64,000 bases of DNA from Nymphaea colorata (Eukaryota; Streptophyta; Magnoliopsida; Nymphaeales; Nymphaeaceae), in NCBI RefSeq assembly GCF_008831285.2, contig NC_045141.1, forward strand, positions 24,475,315 through 24,539,314, read 5' to 3'. Position 1 is the first letter of the stretch, and each line of letters starts with the position of its first letter. Shown here in pieces: positions 11,816 through 25,036 of the stretch. Below the pieces are notes generated by a model, which was not told the origin of the DNA, did not search any database, and worked only from the letters and a program-made list of their open reading frames with translations. Position numbers and translations under genes: made by a program.

Positions 11816-13385
11816 CGTCGATGGTGAGACGAGGATCGCCGTGTCTACAATCTTTCGCTGCTAGATTGCTGATCTACCAACGACTTGCTGCTTCTGTTCA
11901 ACTTAAAATGCCTACGGGCCGACGGCCTTGGGCATGGTCGCGTGCCCATTTTTTTACTGCATCTTCATCGTCCAAATGACCTCGGCCGCCTGCTAAGAGA
12001 CTTCCTATAGAAGAGAAACTTCAGGAGTAGGAATAGATGTATAGTTGCCTGGTCCACTGCAGTAGCAGTCTTTTATTTATGAGTGCTTTCAACTATTTGA
12101 TTGTTCTTATACTCTCTTCTATTCGTTTGGCAGCAGGGACTTTCTGGTGGTAGTGTAATATGAATTTGCTCTAGACATTGGGCAGATTCATGATACACTA
12201 GTTCTTATATGTAGGAATTTTAAAGTAAGTTCATGGGACACAAAGTTTCTGCTGCGGACAAACCCTATATGAGAATTTTTGAACTAATGCCCCTTCATCC
12301 AAAAATTCTGAGTCCGCCACTGGTCCATTGTCAATCAAGCAATGACATATGGCGTAGGTTTACCTGTCATATTTACGACCCTTGCCATGACCTTGGAATG
12401 GCGGTCTTGTAACTTGTTTGGTGGATCATCGGACGGTTACCATCTGCTAACATCGGCTCACCTGAGCAGCCCGTCCACCACATCGACACCGAAGTCCCAC
12501 TTAACAGGTTGGCTTCTTTCGGCAAATGGTTCGACTGGAATATTCTCTATATCTAAAGTATGCTCTTCAATGCAGCCCCGTAGATTGGACAGGTTCCCTG
12601 CAAACAAAGTATGAGGAAGGGGATGTACTGCCGAGTAGATGCGTCATGTGCAACTGAAGTGAAAAAGTTTAGAGACCGTCTAGTTTAGACCTGCTCTGCG
12701 ACTCAACACATATTCCAGGCAATTTAGCCGCAATATCAACCTGACCATAATCCTCAACAAGTGTCTTCATTCTTAGCCAAAACCAGTTCAATCACAGGAA
12801 AACATGGGACTTCCATTGTTCATCTGGTGGTGGGAGGTCGTCTACACGCAATAATGTCACCTAGAGAGAATAGAACCCTAGAGAGAAAGGAACCCTACAA
12901 TCTGAGGTCATGATTGAAAGAATTTTAATTGATTGGGAGAATTTCAATTGATGTCTTCAACACCACTTGGCTAAAATGGGGATCCGGGCACCGCGGTGGC
13001 GGGCCAAGGGCGTCAATGGTACGCTGTTCCTCCTACACCGCTCTTAGAATATGGTATGCTCCTGGTTATTGTTTGCTACTGCCCAGGTCCAACGGCCGCT
13101 GGTCTAGAGTTGAGCAATCTCTCACTCTCTGTTTTGATTAACGAATTCCCACTTTGTCCCCCCTCTCTCACTCTTTCTCTCTCTCTCTGACACACACACC
13201 CACATACACAATGCCAAACCGTCAAAGCTCAAACCCTCAGCTTTGAGGCCCCTGCTGCAGAGCCAATAAATTTGTGACCACGTTAGGGAATGTAATAAAT
13301 AAATATTTTCCGTCTATTTGATGTCGTAAATAAACCATTATGATGGTTTTACAACAGCTCCTTTGAACTACTTAGCTTGGGAATC
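11816..13385. other. Intergenic with possible coding relics
   Basis: No intact gene. A minus-strand stretch at 12340-12610 has coding-like composition and a possible TCP-domain motif. A minus-strand open stretch near 12670-12770 (33 codons from an ATG) has no recognised family. Confidence 0.4.
12342..12610 (-). pseudogene. Possible TCP transcription factor fragment
   Basis: On the minus strand, codons at about 12389-12406 read DRHSKV, the hallmark start of the TCP DNA-binding domain. A one-base frameshift just after it would give V-N-G-K-G-R-K, resembling the class I continuation V-N/E-G-R-G-R-R. Upstream codons include NLRGCIEEHTLDIENIPVEP and in-frame stops follow at about 12460. The rest of the TCP helix-loop-helix is missing. 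The match is short, so chance similarity is possible. Confidence 0.28.
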
Positions 13386-13896
13386 TTACATTTGCAGACT
13401 TCTCGACATATTAGTTCTAGTGGACTGCCGTTTGGCAGGGTTGGTGTTCATAATCCGGATGCTCTGTCTGAGAATGTCTACCTCCCTTTCTCGTTTTGCA
13501 CTTGCCTTCTCCATCTCTACAACCTTCGCCTTTAGCCCTTCGTTGAGATCCTCTTTTGCCTTCATCTCTTCCTTCATCCACTCTAGTACGAGCCTTTCCT
13601 CTCCTGCACATCATAAAACTTAGAACCATCAGAAAGTTTTTTCGATGCATCAGTTCCGTGGGTGTAGCGTACACTGAAGCCGGCCAATGCGCAGGCTTTG
13701 ATCATGTCGGCTATGTTCACAAAGCCTAGCATTTTGAACTCTAGCCTTTCTGAATAGAAAAAGCTATAATCTGGACTCCAGGCGTTTTCAGGAGGTTTGC
13801 TCTAGTAGCAAACTTTTCATATATTGAGCAGATGAAAAACAACAGAATTCTCAACTGTCCTTAAGCTTCATTTCTGAAGTGGGTTTGTCCCAGGCC

Positions 13897-13936
<40 letters not shown>

Positions 13937-14490
13937 TTCGGCTCTCTTGCTTCCGCTCTGCTGCACTCTCCCCCAAGGTCGCTGTGGTTGGTGACTAACG
14001 ACGAGCGTTTCCCTCTTCCTGCCGGCAATTCATACACACAAACACGCACACACAGACATCTACTCCTACCTTGATGCGCAGAGGAGAGAATTGTTGTGGC
14101 CTGAATGAGATGGTCAAGTTCGTTCTTGATTGCGAGGTACAGGCGCTTCCATTTCTCGACCGCCTCCTCCCGTTGCTTCTGCTCCTTTATCTGCTCGACC
14201 AAGATTTGGGACCATTCGCACTCCGTCAGTTCCAGCAGCTGCAGCCCCTCGCTTTTGCTTTGCTGCTCGCAGCAGCTGGCGAGGGCGTTTATCTCCTCTT
14301 CCAAAAACTTCTTCTCCTGGTTCCACTCTGCTTGTTTCCTCAATAACTCTTTCCTGTGAGCTCGTTCTTCTCTCTTCTTTTCTTTCTTCAACTGTTGGAT
14401 CTGTGCTTCCAAATGAACAATAATCTGCTTTAGCTCGGCTGGGTCTTCACATGGTTTTGACCTCAATTGTTTCCTTAGTGCGCCTCCCAT
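13386..14490 (-). CDS. Two-exon coiled-coil protein, unknown function
   Basis: Exon 1 is 14070-14490 (ATG at 14490, donor CAAG/GTAGGA). Exon 2 is 13386-13603 (acceptor GATGTGCAG/GAGAGG). The exon 1 codon is split after one base and restored exactly, giving 212 aa. The N-terminus is MGGALRKQLRS. Heptad-rich charged sequence fills about residues 15-60 (LKQIIVHLEAQIQQLKKEKK), 60-125, and again 140-190 (WMKEEMKAKEDLNEGLKAKV), so the protein is predicted to be mostly alpha-helical coiled coil. There is no signal peptide, membrane segment or catalytic motif. The tail RQSTRTNMSRSLQM is basic. I do not recognise the family. The intron (466 bp) holds a (CT)n(CA)n microsatellite. A purine-rich 5' leader (14515-14540, GGGAGGGAGGGAGAGAGAG) precedes the ATG. 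Confidence 0.75.
13896..13938. repeat. Compound (CT)n(CA)n microsatellite
   Basis: Uninterrupted CT units run directly into CA units, inside the intron of the coiled-coil gene. Confidence 0.9.
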
Positions 14491-14599
14491 TTCTAGGTTG
14501 CTGCCTGATCCAAGGAGGGAGGGAGGGAGAGAGAGAGCGAGCTTTTAGGAATTAGACGTTAAAGGGAATGAAGGGAAGCTATTTAAAAATCTAGCAGGG

Positions 14600-17500
14600 T
14601 ACACAGCTCTCTTGTGGAGAGGGAGGACGTGTTACATTCCGTGGACTCCTCCTTTATCAACGCTCCTTCATGACAGGTCATACAGACCAACAGAATTTTG
14701 CCTCACATTGGATCCTTTATGAGACTTGAGGATAATGCTACCCATAATAAGTTACGTTCTTTTCTATCGATTTTACTGGTGCTCTTTTTTCTTCCTTTTC
14801 TCGGACTCCAGGTTCTTTGGCTCGTCGTGCCTCCATTCCCTTGCCTAACTATAAAGCCACTATGTTAATTTATCTTTCATTACAAGCAACAATTTGGTGT
14901 ATAAAAAGTCAATCTCTTTGTTGGCATTCTCCCCCTCAATGGACGGGTCACATGAAATTGTGCCTGCACATCATTACAAAGGACATGGGAACACATGCAT
15001 TGAGTATTCTGCTGTCATATGCATGCGTGGCCCTCGGGTGTAGGTGTGGACGGGCTTTAATGCGCATTTACTTAGGGCAGTGCGGAGCGGTTGCTTGGGG
15101 ATGTGGGGGACGTCAGAGGAGACCGCCGTGGATAGACTGAACTACATGTCTACTGAGGGGGTCCGCTACTGAAGGGGATACCAGGGAACCAACCGGCACC
15201 ATCCATCTCAATCCTAAAATTTTGTGTTCATATCGGGGTAGTTATGCAATTAAACCTCATAACTGCACCAACCCTTCTCCCATCACAGCTCGTCCCCGCA
15301 TTAGATGGACGGTGGAAAATAGTAGTGGCAGGTTTGTTTATGGACTCCATTATCAGCTCATTACTGGAACATAATTGCCCTCCTTTGGCTACGGAAAACG
15401 GACCAATTTACCTTTATGAATCTCCTTGATTGAGGATCAGGCCACTTAATTGGGCCTGCTTCAGAACACTAGGTGAATCCCCATCATTGTAGTTTTTCGT
15501 TGACAGCAGTGGCAAAAAACTTGGCAGTAATTGGACTTGATCACAGGGCTTTTTGCTGAGCACGCTCTCATAACTTCTCTACCTTTCTACCTGTCCTCTG
15601 GTAAGGTTATGCTGGTAAGGTTATGTATCTTAATCTCGTGAGTTCCTGCCAGTAAGGACTACGGGATTTCTGCTACTTGATGAAGATAAAAAGACGCCGT
15701 TCTTGCTGTAATTTATTTACTGCGTTGCGCTGATAGTGTGTCTGCTCTCCTTTGATCTGGAGATTTCATTTGGCTCCCAAGCAAAATCAAGTTGTCTAGT
15801 GTCTTCAGCATGAGAACCAAATACATGGTGCCTTCAAACATAACCAGATCGATCCACGTACTCTTATGAAAGGCGAAGCTCATAAAATGGGCATCTTAGC
15901 GTGAGTCCCTAGGAAGTGAAACATTTTCTTAAAAACCTGTCTCAATCTAATACTTAAACATACTCTGTAGATGCAAAGAAAAATTCAAACCAAGAACATC
16001 TGCATCTAAGCGAACTCCAGGAAACCTGATGATGCCTCCTTTGTGCCCTTCACCATATTTAAAGGTGTACACAACCATGGTGGACATACTTCTCAATACT
16101 GCATTTAACAGTCACCTGCTTGGCTTGATGATCATTATTTATGGACAATTAATCAGTTCATATCCTGTCATGTGAAAAAATTCTGAGATGTGTTCTAAGT
16201 CGCCCAGGTATAAGGTTTAAGTACTATACATCTATGTTTACGCCATTATAATTTCATAACAAGTTCAGTGTGGACTAAAGGTCCGCAGTACAGTCTGCAT
16301 TTTATAATACCAGGATCTGATATGATTGCATAAATGTGTTAAGCGTAATTAAGAATTGATAAATAACATCAAGTTTTTTGACAAACGAAGTATTGTGGCC
16401 TTGTAGCTCTGGTAGCATTGTTAGGCACTTTTGGATCTCCAAAACAAATCTGATCTCTATCAAGACAACAAATCTAGAGTGCATTTTGAATTGTTGGATT
16501 TAAATGAAAATGAAAATAAAAATAACTAAAATCGCACGTAGGAACTATTTTAACAAGTACGCATGTGTGTAGAGATAGTCAACATTGGGCCTTCTACTGA
16601 GGCATATGGTGTGCATTATTTTTCATAAATCTACAACCCCCCGCGCAAGCCTAAGCAGCATAAGCCCTGTGGTTAAGGGCGACAGCATCGGGGTTTTAAT
16701 GTTTATGCTGCCCGGCGAGCCCCAAAGCCCCTTGGGCTTGGTTGCTGTTCGCTTTGGAAAAAATCAAATATGTAAATAAGCTTTTTTAAGGGTTTTGAAA
16801 GTTACGGTCTTAACCTTCTGAGCTTGCAAAATCTAATATAAACGTTGGGTTTCAATATTCTTTATTCATTTATGTTGTTAGACTTGTTAAAAGAATATTA
16901 AAACACTAAGAAACACGAGGGCAACTTTAGAATTATGACATTCTACCCGTGATAGTGGAATTTCATAACAGACAACCTGCTTTGAGGACGCGCACTTGCG
17001 AGGAATGCTACATATATGAGAGATGTGTAATATGCATGCTTAGAAAACATATAAGTCAATACCAAAGCCATTTTTTTTATATATAAGATGGTGTGTGGAA
17101 GCCAAAAATAGTCAACATGTGGATCATAGAATATTGCAAGATCTTATTTTTTACACCCATGAGGTAGATGCATTAAAAAAAAAAAGTGGAAAATGTTAAA
17201 AAATGAAGTGGATAGTTAAATCAGTCTGGAAATGAAAGCTCATATACACGTACTTGAAAATTTACCCAAAAGAGAAAAAAAAAAAACCTTTATAGGCGAT
17301 CTTGTAGACTATTTGCGATGTGGAAGACTAAGAGCAGAAACCATTTTTGCACGCTTTGGATCTGGAGTCCAATATTGCTGTGTATTGCTGATGTGCGTTT
17401 GCGTCGGCCCTCATTAGGACGATGCCAGCGTCAGTTATCGTCTCCACCTCATCGGTCCACAAGGGCTCGTATAATCAATACAGCCTTTAATTGGTCGATT

Positions 17501-20500
17501 AAATGTGAAGTATCTCAAAAGTTACTGATGTAGGTCGAAACACAACAACAGAGCTCCAGAACTAAATTATCACAGGCACATGTGAAATGGGTGCGATTCA
17601 CGAGGCTTTGGAGGTTCCTCGATCTGCTTATAAGCCTTTATCTGACTATCCGCTCGTGATTGCGTGGGTCACTACTACTGCACAGTAGAAATGGGGAAGG
17701 CATGAGGCATGCCTTCCACAGCAAGCACGGGCTAACTTAGGACCCGGTTGATGTGAAGAAAAAGTTGTCCAGAGCGCTCAGATCATTTTTTCGGGTTAAA
17801 AAGTGAAATACAGTTCAGGTTGGTCAGGTCCAACGGGTAACCAGCCCGACTTGGGCTCGGGCTAAGCTCGAAAAAAAGGCACTCTCTGACGGGCTCGGGT
17901 GGGCTTGATTTATATATATAATTATAATATTTTTATTATGATTAATTTTACTTATATATTATTTTATATTAAAAATATATTTTGTAATTTAATTTGGCTG
18001 GGCTTGAGCCAAACTCAGAGGCTCAAGTTTTAAGTGTCAGACCGACCCAATGCTCAAGCTTAAATACAACTTTTTTTTTTTAAGCCAAAAAGCCGCCTTT
18101 TTCGATAATTTGTCGTGTATAACTTTGCTGTTAAGTAAAGGACCATGCAAATACTAAATCATCACCATTAAAACACACCATGTGAATGCCAAGTGAAAAC
18201 TGCCGCCTCAGGCGGTGAAACTCAACCGGGCTGCAAGCAAGTTGGCTCACACTTGGGTTCCAGGTTTTCTTGGTCCCCCATAAACTATTATCCTGGTAAT
18301 CAAAATTTTGCGACCTCAAAATTTGACGTAGAGGAAGGCTCTGGGCTGTGTCCCAGACGCCTAGCCGATCAAAACGCCTTGGATGCCTTCTTGTCTTTTG
18401 CCTGCTAAAACTAATTCGTATTCAGTGGAGGAGATCTTCTCCTGCAACTACAGCTTGTCACTCGTAATATGCAGAACAAAACCAATATCCCCCACCCTGA
18501 CCAAACGAAAGCACGGAAAGTTTTTTGGTACAATAAATCATGCCAATTATTCATTTGTACACTTGGTCCTTTACGAGAAGGTTAAGTTTCATTATTCCTT
18601 GCAGAGTTACCATCCTAGACGCACGATTCATCTCTCCCTTTTGGTTTCTTTTTTACGGGCATGTTGGGGTTTAGGCTGATTCCTATCACGTTATGTTGAA
18701 GGCCTATCAAGGTCTTCGAACTCTTAACCACTTGAAGGCTTTATGTTCTATCTCCGATTCAGTTGTATTTCTTGCTTTGCCTTCCATTCGATCCCAACCT
18801 CAAGTTCTTGCAGCACTTCCATTTCAAAAATAAATTACGACTTACTTTAAACTAATCAACCAGCTGCCGCTCTAGTTTGGGAAATATAATTTATGAATTA
18901 TGTGAATGCATTAGTAACTTGGTTGCTCCGTGGAGAATCCGATGTCCTTGGAAAAATGTGCATCTTATAGTGAGCAATTTCCTCCTGAGCGTCTTCCCCA
19001 GAGGTGGGCTTTCAGTGGTAGCCAGAGCCTTCTAATAACCACTTGTAACTGGAACGAATTTTATTGTCGACGAAACCTATTAGTGGGCTTCGTGATAAGG
19101 GAAGGCCCATTTAGAGATAGATCAGAATGGCTTTTCCTTATAGTGCTCCTCAAGTCCATTACGTTTTGGTTGTTCTTTGTGTCGCTGAACTTTCTAAGTC
19201 CCACTTTAAGTCCTATGTCACGAATGAGATTGGAAAGATACAGAACAGATATAAGGTGTTGAGGGTGATCCGTTTTTTAAATCTAATGGCAAGATGCCGT
19301 CTGACAACCGGACCACTAATTTGGCGCGGCTGATAATCTACTTATGAGAATTTGGAAGATCACGACAGTTTAGGTGTTGAAAACCTTGGCTTTGTTTTAA
19401 ATGCATTGGCTTTTAATTGTCTTCGCTTTCCTTGAATCAAGGAACATTTGCATATCACGGCCTCCTCAAGCAACTTCCTCTAATGGACTACAAGCGTGGG
19501 CAGTAATACTCGGAGAGCATATCTTCAAGATTCTTTTCACGTGTCCAATCAATGTGACCATTATTGGCTTGTTGGCATGTCTTTTTTTCTTTTTTCTTAA
19601 ACGCCCTTATTCTATCGACTTTATTTGGTTTATGCAACCTTCGAATACGTTTTTCTGATGTTGATTCGAGGCTTGACTACCCTGATGATGCCTCTGATAA
19701 ATGCAGTAATCAGGGGAAGTCTTCAACATCTACGCCTCTTGGCGTTACTAAAGATTGACAAGACAGTTGGCCTGTAATTCTTCCTACTTGCACAACAAGT
19801 CACATATTCATATATTTTTTAAGGCCATATTGCAACCCAAGGCCTTGTCCGTATTGGCTAATTTCCTTCTCTTGCCCATCCGTGAAGAGCAAGATGTTTC
19901 TTGTCATATCCCATGAGTATGGACAAAACTATTTCCATGACAATCGTTTGATGTAATCTTATCAGAATTGGCAAATCGTTTAATGCGAACAGCCTCCATT
20001 CATGGCCTATTTAAGAGGGCCACATGTCGATTTTTGTTTTTCTAATATTTTAAGAAAATTTTCAATTAGTTTTATATATTTTTCACAATTATATGAATTT
20101 TCAAATATTTTTGTCTGGTTCACAACCGATTGAGCTGAGTGAATCAGCAGCTTCGTCAATTTGGTTCGTAGACTGATTTGATCTCAACTAATCTTGGAGA
20201 CTCGAGAAAAACAAACAGGTTTTTGCAGAAATGACCTCTGGTTTTCAGCCTCTATTGCAAAATGTCCTTGCCTCTCTCGACATGATTAGCCATTCCGACT
20301 CAAAACACAAGGGGCCGTAGCCATTTACATGCCCGACCGCGATGGTGACCATCAAGAACCCTTCGAGGAAACAAAGAAGAAGGTGACTTTAATGTCCTTG
20401 ATAAAGAAACCGTTTTAGTAGGAGGATCCTATCATTGTCATCGAAGGGTAAGGGGCATTACCGTCACTTTCAGAGTCATCTATCCACCCTTCTCTAACTC

Positions 20501-23280
20501 AATGATCAGTTTGCTAAGCTAAAGTGAAGTTAAGTGGAGTAGTCTTGATTTCACACTTCTTTTAATAATGTGGCAACAGCATTTCACACTTCTTTAGAAG
20601 TCTGGATTTCGTGGATATGCACTGAGAAGTCATTCTAAAATTGATATCCTACTGACACGTAAAGTTTTCCCAGCATGACGAGTCCTTTTTTTTTTTACAT
20701 TCTCTTCTGTACAGATATCTGTATATGATCCCAATACAATATGCAATAACTCCCACTCATGACTCCACCCATGATTTTCAATATCCACCGATGGTGTAAT
20801 TAAACTTCCTAATTTTATTTAATGTCATCGCAAATGCAGCCATCTTGCACAAATATAATATGAAAACACCTTAATGGAATAACAGGTATTATCACATCAA
20901 GCAAGTGCATTAATAAATAAGTCAGACGGTCTTACAGCTGGACTGCACCTGATGGTACCACTTGTAGAGAAAATACTAGAGCTAGATATTCTTGTGTGCT
21001 AACTCTAGATGTACCCAAATTTAAATTACTAATATTTCATGCAGAGGAAATCCGGCAAGAGTTTTGATGTCCCAGATATCCTGAAAAGCGTACTTGACAG
21101 AGATTTAATTAATCAAATCTCGACGACCAAATTATGGTAGGCTTAATCAAACAATATAGAAATGCATCAACACTGAAATAGTAAACTTCTATTCTTCAAC
21201 GAGATAGTGATTACGAAGAGAGTAGAAATTTACGAAACAAGACCACGAAATAGCGAACTTCTCATTGCCCAAGCACCCCGTAGTCTTGATTCGACCCACT
21301 CATGTCCACATTTGACCTGCCTCCCTTGGCTCGAGCAGAAGCCTACCCTACCCTGAAAGTAACCGCGTGGAGATCAACTTGGACCAGCCCACTTGCACCC
21401 AGATACTGAGATTTGATTGAATGGATCTCTATCAGGTTTGCTGTTTAAAATATTGGGGACGCCAAAATTCTGTGGGATGTTCTTTTAATGAAACACTTAT
21501 AATTTGAATTTAGATAAAATCTAGAATCAAAATCAGAGCTTATTCTGGTCTAGTATTTTCTTCAATTTAAATGCTTCCAGGTGAATGGATCTCCCCGTCC
21601 ACAATCAACAAAGGGAAAAAACTCTCACGAGAAAGTTGAACGCCCGCTTTCTGAAGAACGGCACAAGCCCTCCCCTTCGATGGCAATTCCTGCAGCGGGC
21701 GTTCAACTTGCTCCTGAGAGAAACGAGATCACCAATTGCCTCTAAGTAAGTGATCAGTGATGAATTTGCAGAAACCCCAAGGAAGAACATGGCCATGATG
21801 GTCTCATATGTCAACACTTGGACCTTCCGTAGGCTGCCATTTTGCATGATCATAAGGTTTCATTTGGACCCGGAATATGCAAAACTCAAATCTCAACTGA
21901 AACTAAAAACTAGCTGAACCGATTTTTCTTAAGGTCCTCCTTTATTTATCAATCCCAGATTAGCAGTTTCAAGCATACATAAAAATATGTGGATTATGGC
22001 ATTTTTTTTTTAAATCATTGACGCGAATTGAATAGCATCAGTGAACGAACAGGCATCTTCATCGGCTACATATTTCAACTGCCGCTGTATAAAGCGCCAG
22101 AGCTACCATAATCACTGGCGCTAACATTTTTTTTGGCCATTCAATGAGTACATAGCGATCAGACCGCTGGCGTTACCAGTACCGCTAAAATCGCGCCAGA
22201 GCTACTGTCCTCCAGCGCTCTTCACGCGCCAGTTCTCCACAGAATCTGTTGGCATCCTCGCTCACCACCATGCTTGGTTTTCGGATGTCTCATTCATTTG
22301 GGTGTTTTTAAAAGCTTCGGTTGCTCCTCCCGGAAAAAGACTACGGATCACTCTAAAGGCACAGAGTTATTGGCGTATCAACTAGCAAAAACCCACTTTT
22401 GTCCACCTGAAAATTTTCTGCTTAAGATCTATCTTCTCCGTGTCTTTAATGGAGTGAAAAAGTTTCGGTCAAGATGATGATTAAAGAATCCAACTCCAGA
22501 TACAGACGCATGTATCCAGTTTATTCCATTGCCACGTTAACAAATGGCACTAGCTACAATTCTTAAGCTGGAGATTAACCTCATTAATCAATTATTTGGA
22601 GATTGACATCGCTGGTCATAAGCCTAATTCCTCTCGATTAATCCCCGGGGACAATAATAGCATTATCCATCCACAAATGCATCACGTCAAGATGCAGATT
22701 GTCTCATGGTAGAAAATGAATGAAATTGGATGGTTCGTTTCTTAATCTTTCTGACATGATCCTACAGAACCAAAATCAAAAGGATAGAGAAAGTAAGGAA
22801 CGATTCTTTGAAAAGTTGAAGATTGGCTTTTCTGAAACCAAACAGATTCGATCTTATGGATATGCAAGAAACTTAACAAAAAATGGAGGTGATCAACGAT
22901 AAAAGGGGATCTCTATACGACCTGCTCACCCAAAAAAAAAATGAAAAAGAAAAAAACTCTATGCAACCAACAATAGCGAACCTTGTTTATTACTAGCACT
23001 ATAAATAATCCCAATAACTCTTCTTCTCAAAGCAATAAGGAAAAGCTTCTAAAGAGACTGAAAGTTGCAAATGTGATCCCTATGGCACAGAATAGAGTTT
23101 AATAAAATCAACAGGGAAATGGTTCTGGAAGCTCCAATTGAAACTTTGGTACGGATAACCTTCTGTGATTCGCTTCTCTTTCCATCCATTTGGCCAAGTA
23201 ACGAATGGTCAACCCAAGCAGTTGCTACAAAACCAAATTCTATAGTGCTAATGAACCAAACGGCAAATCGAAAGGGATGA
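14600..23280. other. Gene-poor intergenic region
   Basis: Almost 9 kb without a supported gene. It includes a low-copy-like patch of 'gggctcgggct' repeat around an AT-rich core (17820-18060), a third copy of the dispersed repeat seen at 8040-8340 (about 20035-20190), and a GCGCCAGAGCTAC repeat cluster (22080-22240). Open frames at 18930-19262, 19127-19333 and 21605-21853 have no assignable homology. Confidence 0.5.
22080..22240. repeat. Cluster of GCGCCAGAGCTAC-type repeats
   Basis: AGCGCCAGAGCTAC (about 22093) recurs as TCGCGCCAGAGCTAC (about 22190). Related direct and inverted variants lie between and after them (CACTGGCGCTAA, CCGCTGGCGTTA, CCAGCGCTC, CACGCGCCAG). The arrangement suggests the terminal part of an unclassified transposable element. 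Confidence 0.45.
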
Positions 23281-23449
23281 ACACACTCATGTTAAATTTA
23301 GAAAAAACCCATTTGTCCAGGTAAATGAGATAAGACTCGAAGCAATGTCTCCATGCCGCCCATGCAAATCGAACAGGTGACACACCCACAACATACAAGT
23401 CACACTACACATCATTTGGTGAGAGCGAGCTGAAAACGAATACGAATTC

Positions 23450-23860
23450 ATTTCAATGAAACACATCCAAGAGCAATGGATGTAAAACATACAAACAATC
23501 GTATGCGAATGCGAAGATTCAAATTAGAGATAAGATCATGGCACCGAAAAGCCTTCACTATGGTTGTGATGTCCGCTCTAAGATTGAAAAGTAAAATTTC
23601 AAAGTCATACACCTGGATTTTAAAGAAGACATTGTTTCTCATCATCCAAATGTGCCACCAAAAACAACACAACCAAACGCTCCAAAGGAAACACCATCTC
23701 TTGGAGTTTAGAATCGTTATGAGGACCAAAGAGAAGGTCACGCGCAAAAGACTGTTCGAATACCAATGGGAAAGGATAATTCTATGATGCATGAAAAAGC
23801 TTTTGTGCTACCACACGCTCCCAAAATAAGTGAAAAGAGCAGTGCAAATGAACGGATACC
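23450..23860 (-). mobile_element. Second LINE remnant (zf-RVT region)
   Basis: On the minus strand, about 23790-23850 reads HLHCSFHLFWERVVAQKL, the characteristic end of the plant LINE zf-RVT domain. It is followed, in another frame, by WSVWLCCFWWHIWMMRNNVF (within 23600-23690), the conserved W-x2-W...RN-x-x-F segment between RT and RNase H. Frameshifts and lack of RT make it a dead fragment. It is a different copy from the 10500-11815 remnant, because the sequence of the shared motif differs strongly. Confidence 0.6.
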
Positions 23861-23869
23861 AATGGAGAT

Positions 23870-25000
23870 CAAATTTGATCATAGGATCTGGATTTGGTGA
23901 GGGAAAGGGAGGTCCGATTGACTAATCATTCAATTTGGCCATTTGGGTGCAAATGAACGGATTCAGGTACCAGTTTCTACCCGAGTACCGGTCAAGGTCC
24001 AAGTCTTTTGGACACAGTACCAATCATTTTTATAAGCACCTGCGGTGGTGAGGTTCGCCCTCAGAACTATTGAGTGGGTCCATATCTAAGCTCAGGCTCT
24101 TCTCACCAACTTGTATTAGGTTTTTTCTTTTTTTCTTTCTTTTTTTGGGGTGGTGATGGGGGAAAGTACTAGACCTTATTTCTAGATCAACATTTTCCGG
24201 TCATTTTAGTCGGAGACGGACAGGACCTTAGCAAACAACTGGTAAAATTAATTAAAACGCCCCAACCTAGAGAACCTGCGAAAATTAACCCATTATCACT
24301 TGCCGGACTTGTTAGTTGCTACAAGCCCATCAGAGAAACTCCTTAGAGTAGGAATTACTTTTTGAATCCAAAAAAGTGTGGCGGAGATGTGGTAGCCTAT
24401 CACTTCCGTCTCTGCATCTAAAGATTCCAAGCTCAAGACAAAAAGTGCTTGAACTACCGCTACTTTTTCTTGCCATAATTTAGATAGTGGGAGGAGAAAA
24501 TAACAATCCATCTCTTTCAATGAAGGAGCACATTGAGTTCTCGAATTATTCCAACAAAGTTCGTCATCAGCAGTCCTACATACATCGATGGACATCCCAA
24601 TGTCTCCGTTCATCGGAAAATACACTCACTTTCACTGTAACAGTAAGGAATGCTTCGCAATGATCTCGATAGTTGTGACTATCTGCTTTGGAAAGAGCCA
24701 TTTGAGTTTTAGAGGTAGTGGTTCATCATGTCTTCGTTAGTTCGTAGGATCATCTTGTTCGTCTTTAATTTTTTTGATGACAAGGAATCCTCCAAAGGCA
24801 AAAAGATTAGCACCGGTGACAAGGTTTGCATCCTTACCGACGAAGACGTATAGAGAAAGGTCAGAATGAAAGGCTGCAGGGTTAAAAGCCACCGACATAA
24901 AGTTACTAAAACTGCTTGATCATAATTGAGTTTAAGATCCTCCACACCACAAGGAACGAATGCATCATTCAGCACGTGTTTCCAACAACTGCCATTTATG

Positions 25001-25036
<36 letters not shown>

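Noticed and set aside
14071-14423. Plus-strand leucine-rich open frames opposite the coiled-coil exon
   Set aside because: Antisense reading of a Lys/Glu-rich coiled coil yields Leu/Phe/Ser-rich sequence. There is no independent support.
21605-21853. 82-aa minus-strand frame with a membrane-like segment, considered as an NPF/PTR transporter fragment
   Set aside because: Only a loose E...G...N..L..YL pattern matches, with no defining transporter motif.
24296-24625. 109-aa minus-strand frame considered as LINE RNase H
   Set aside because: It lies on the wrong side of the nearby LINE remnant and lacks clear RNase H motifs.
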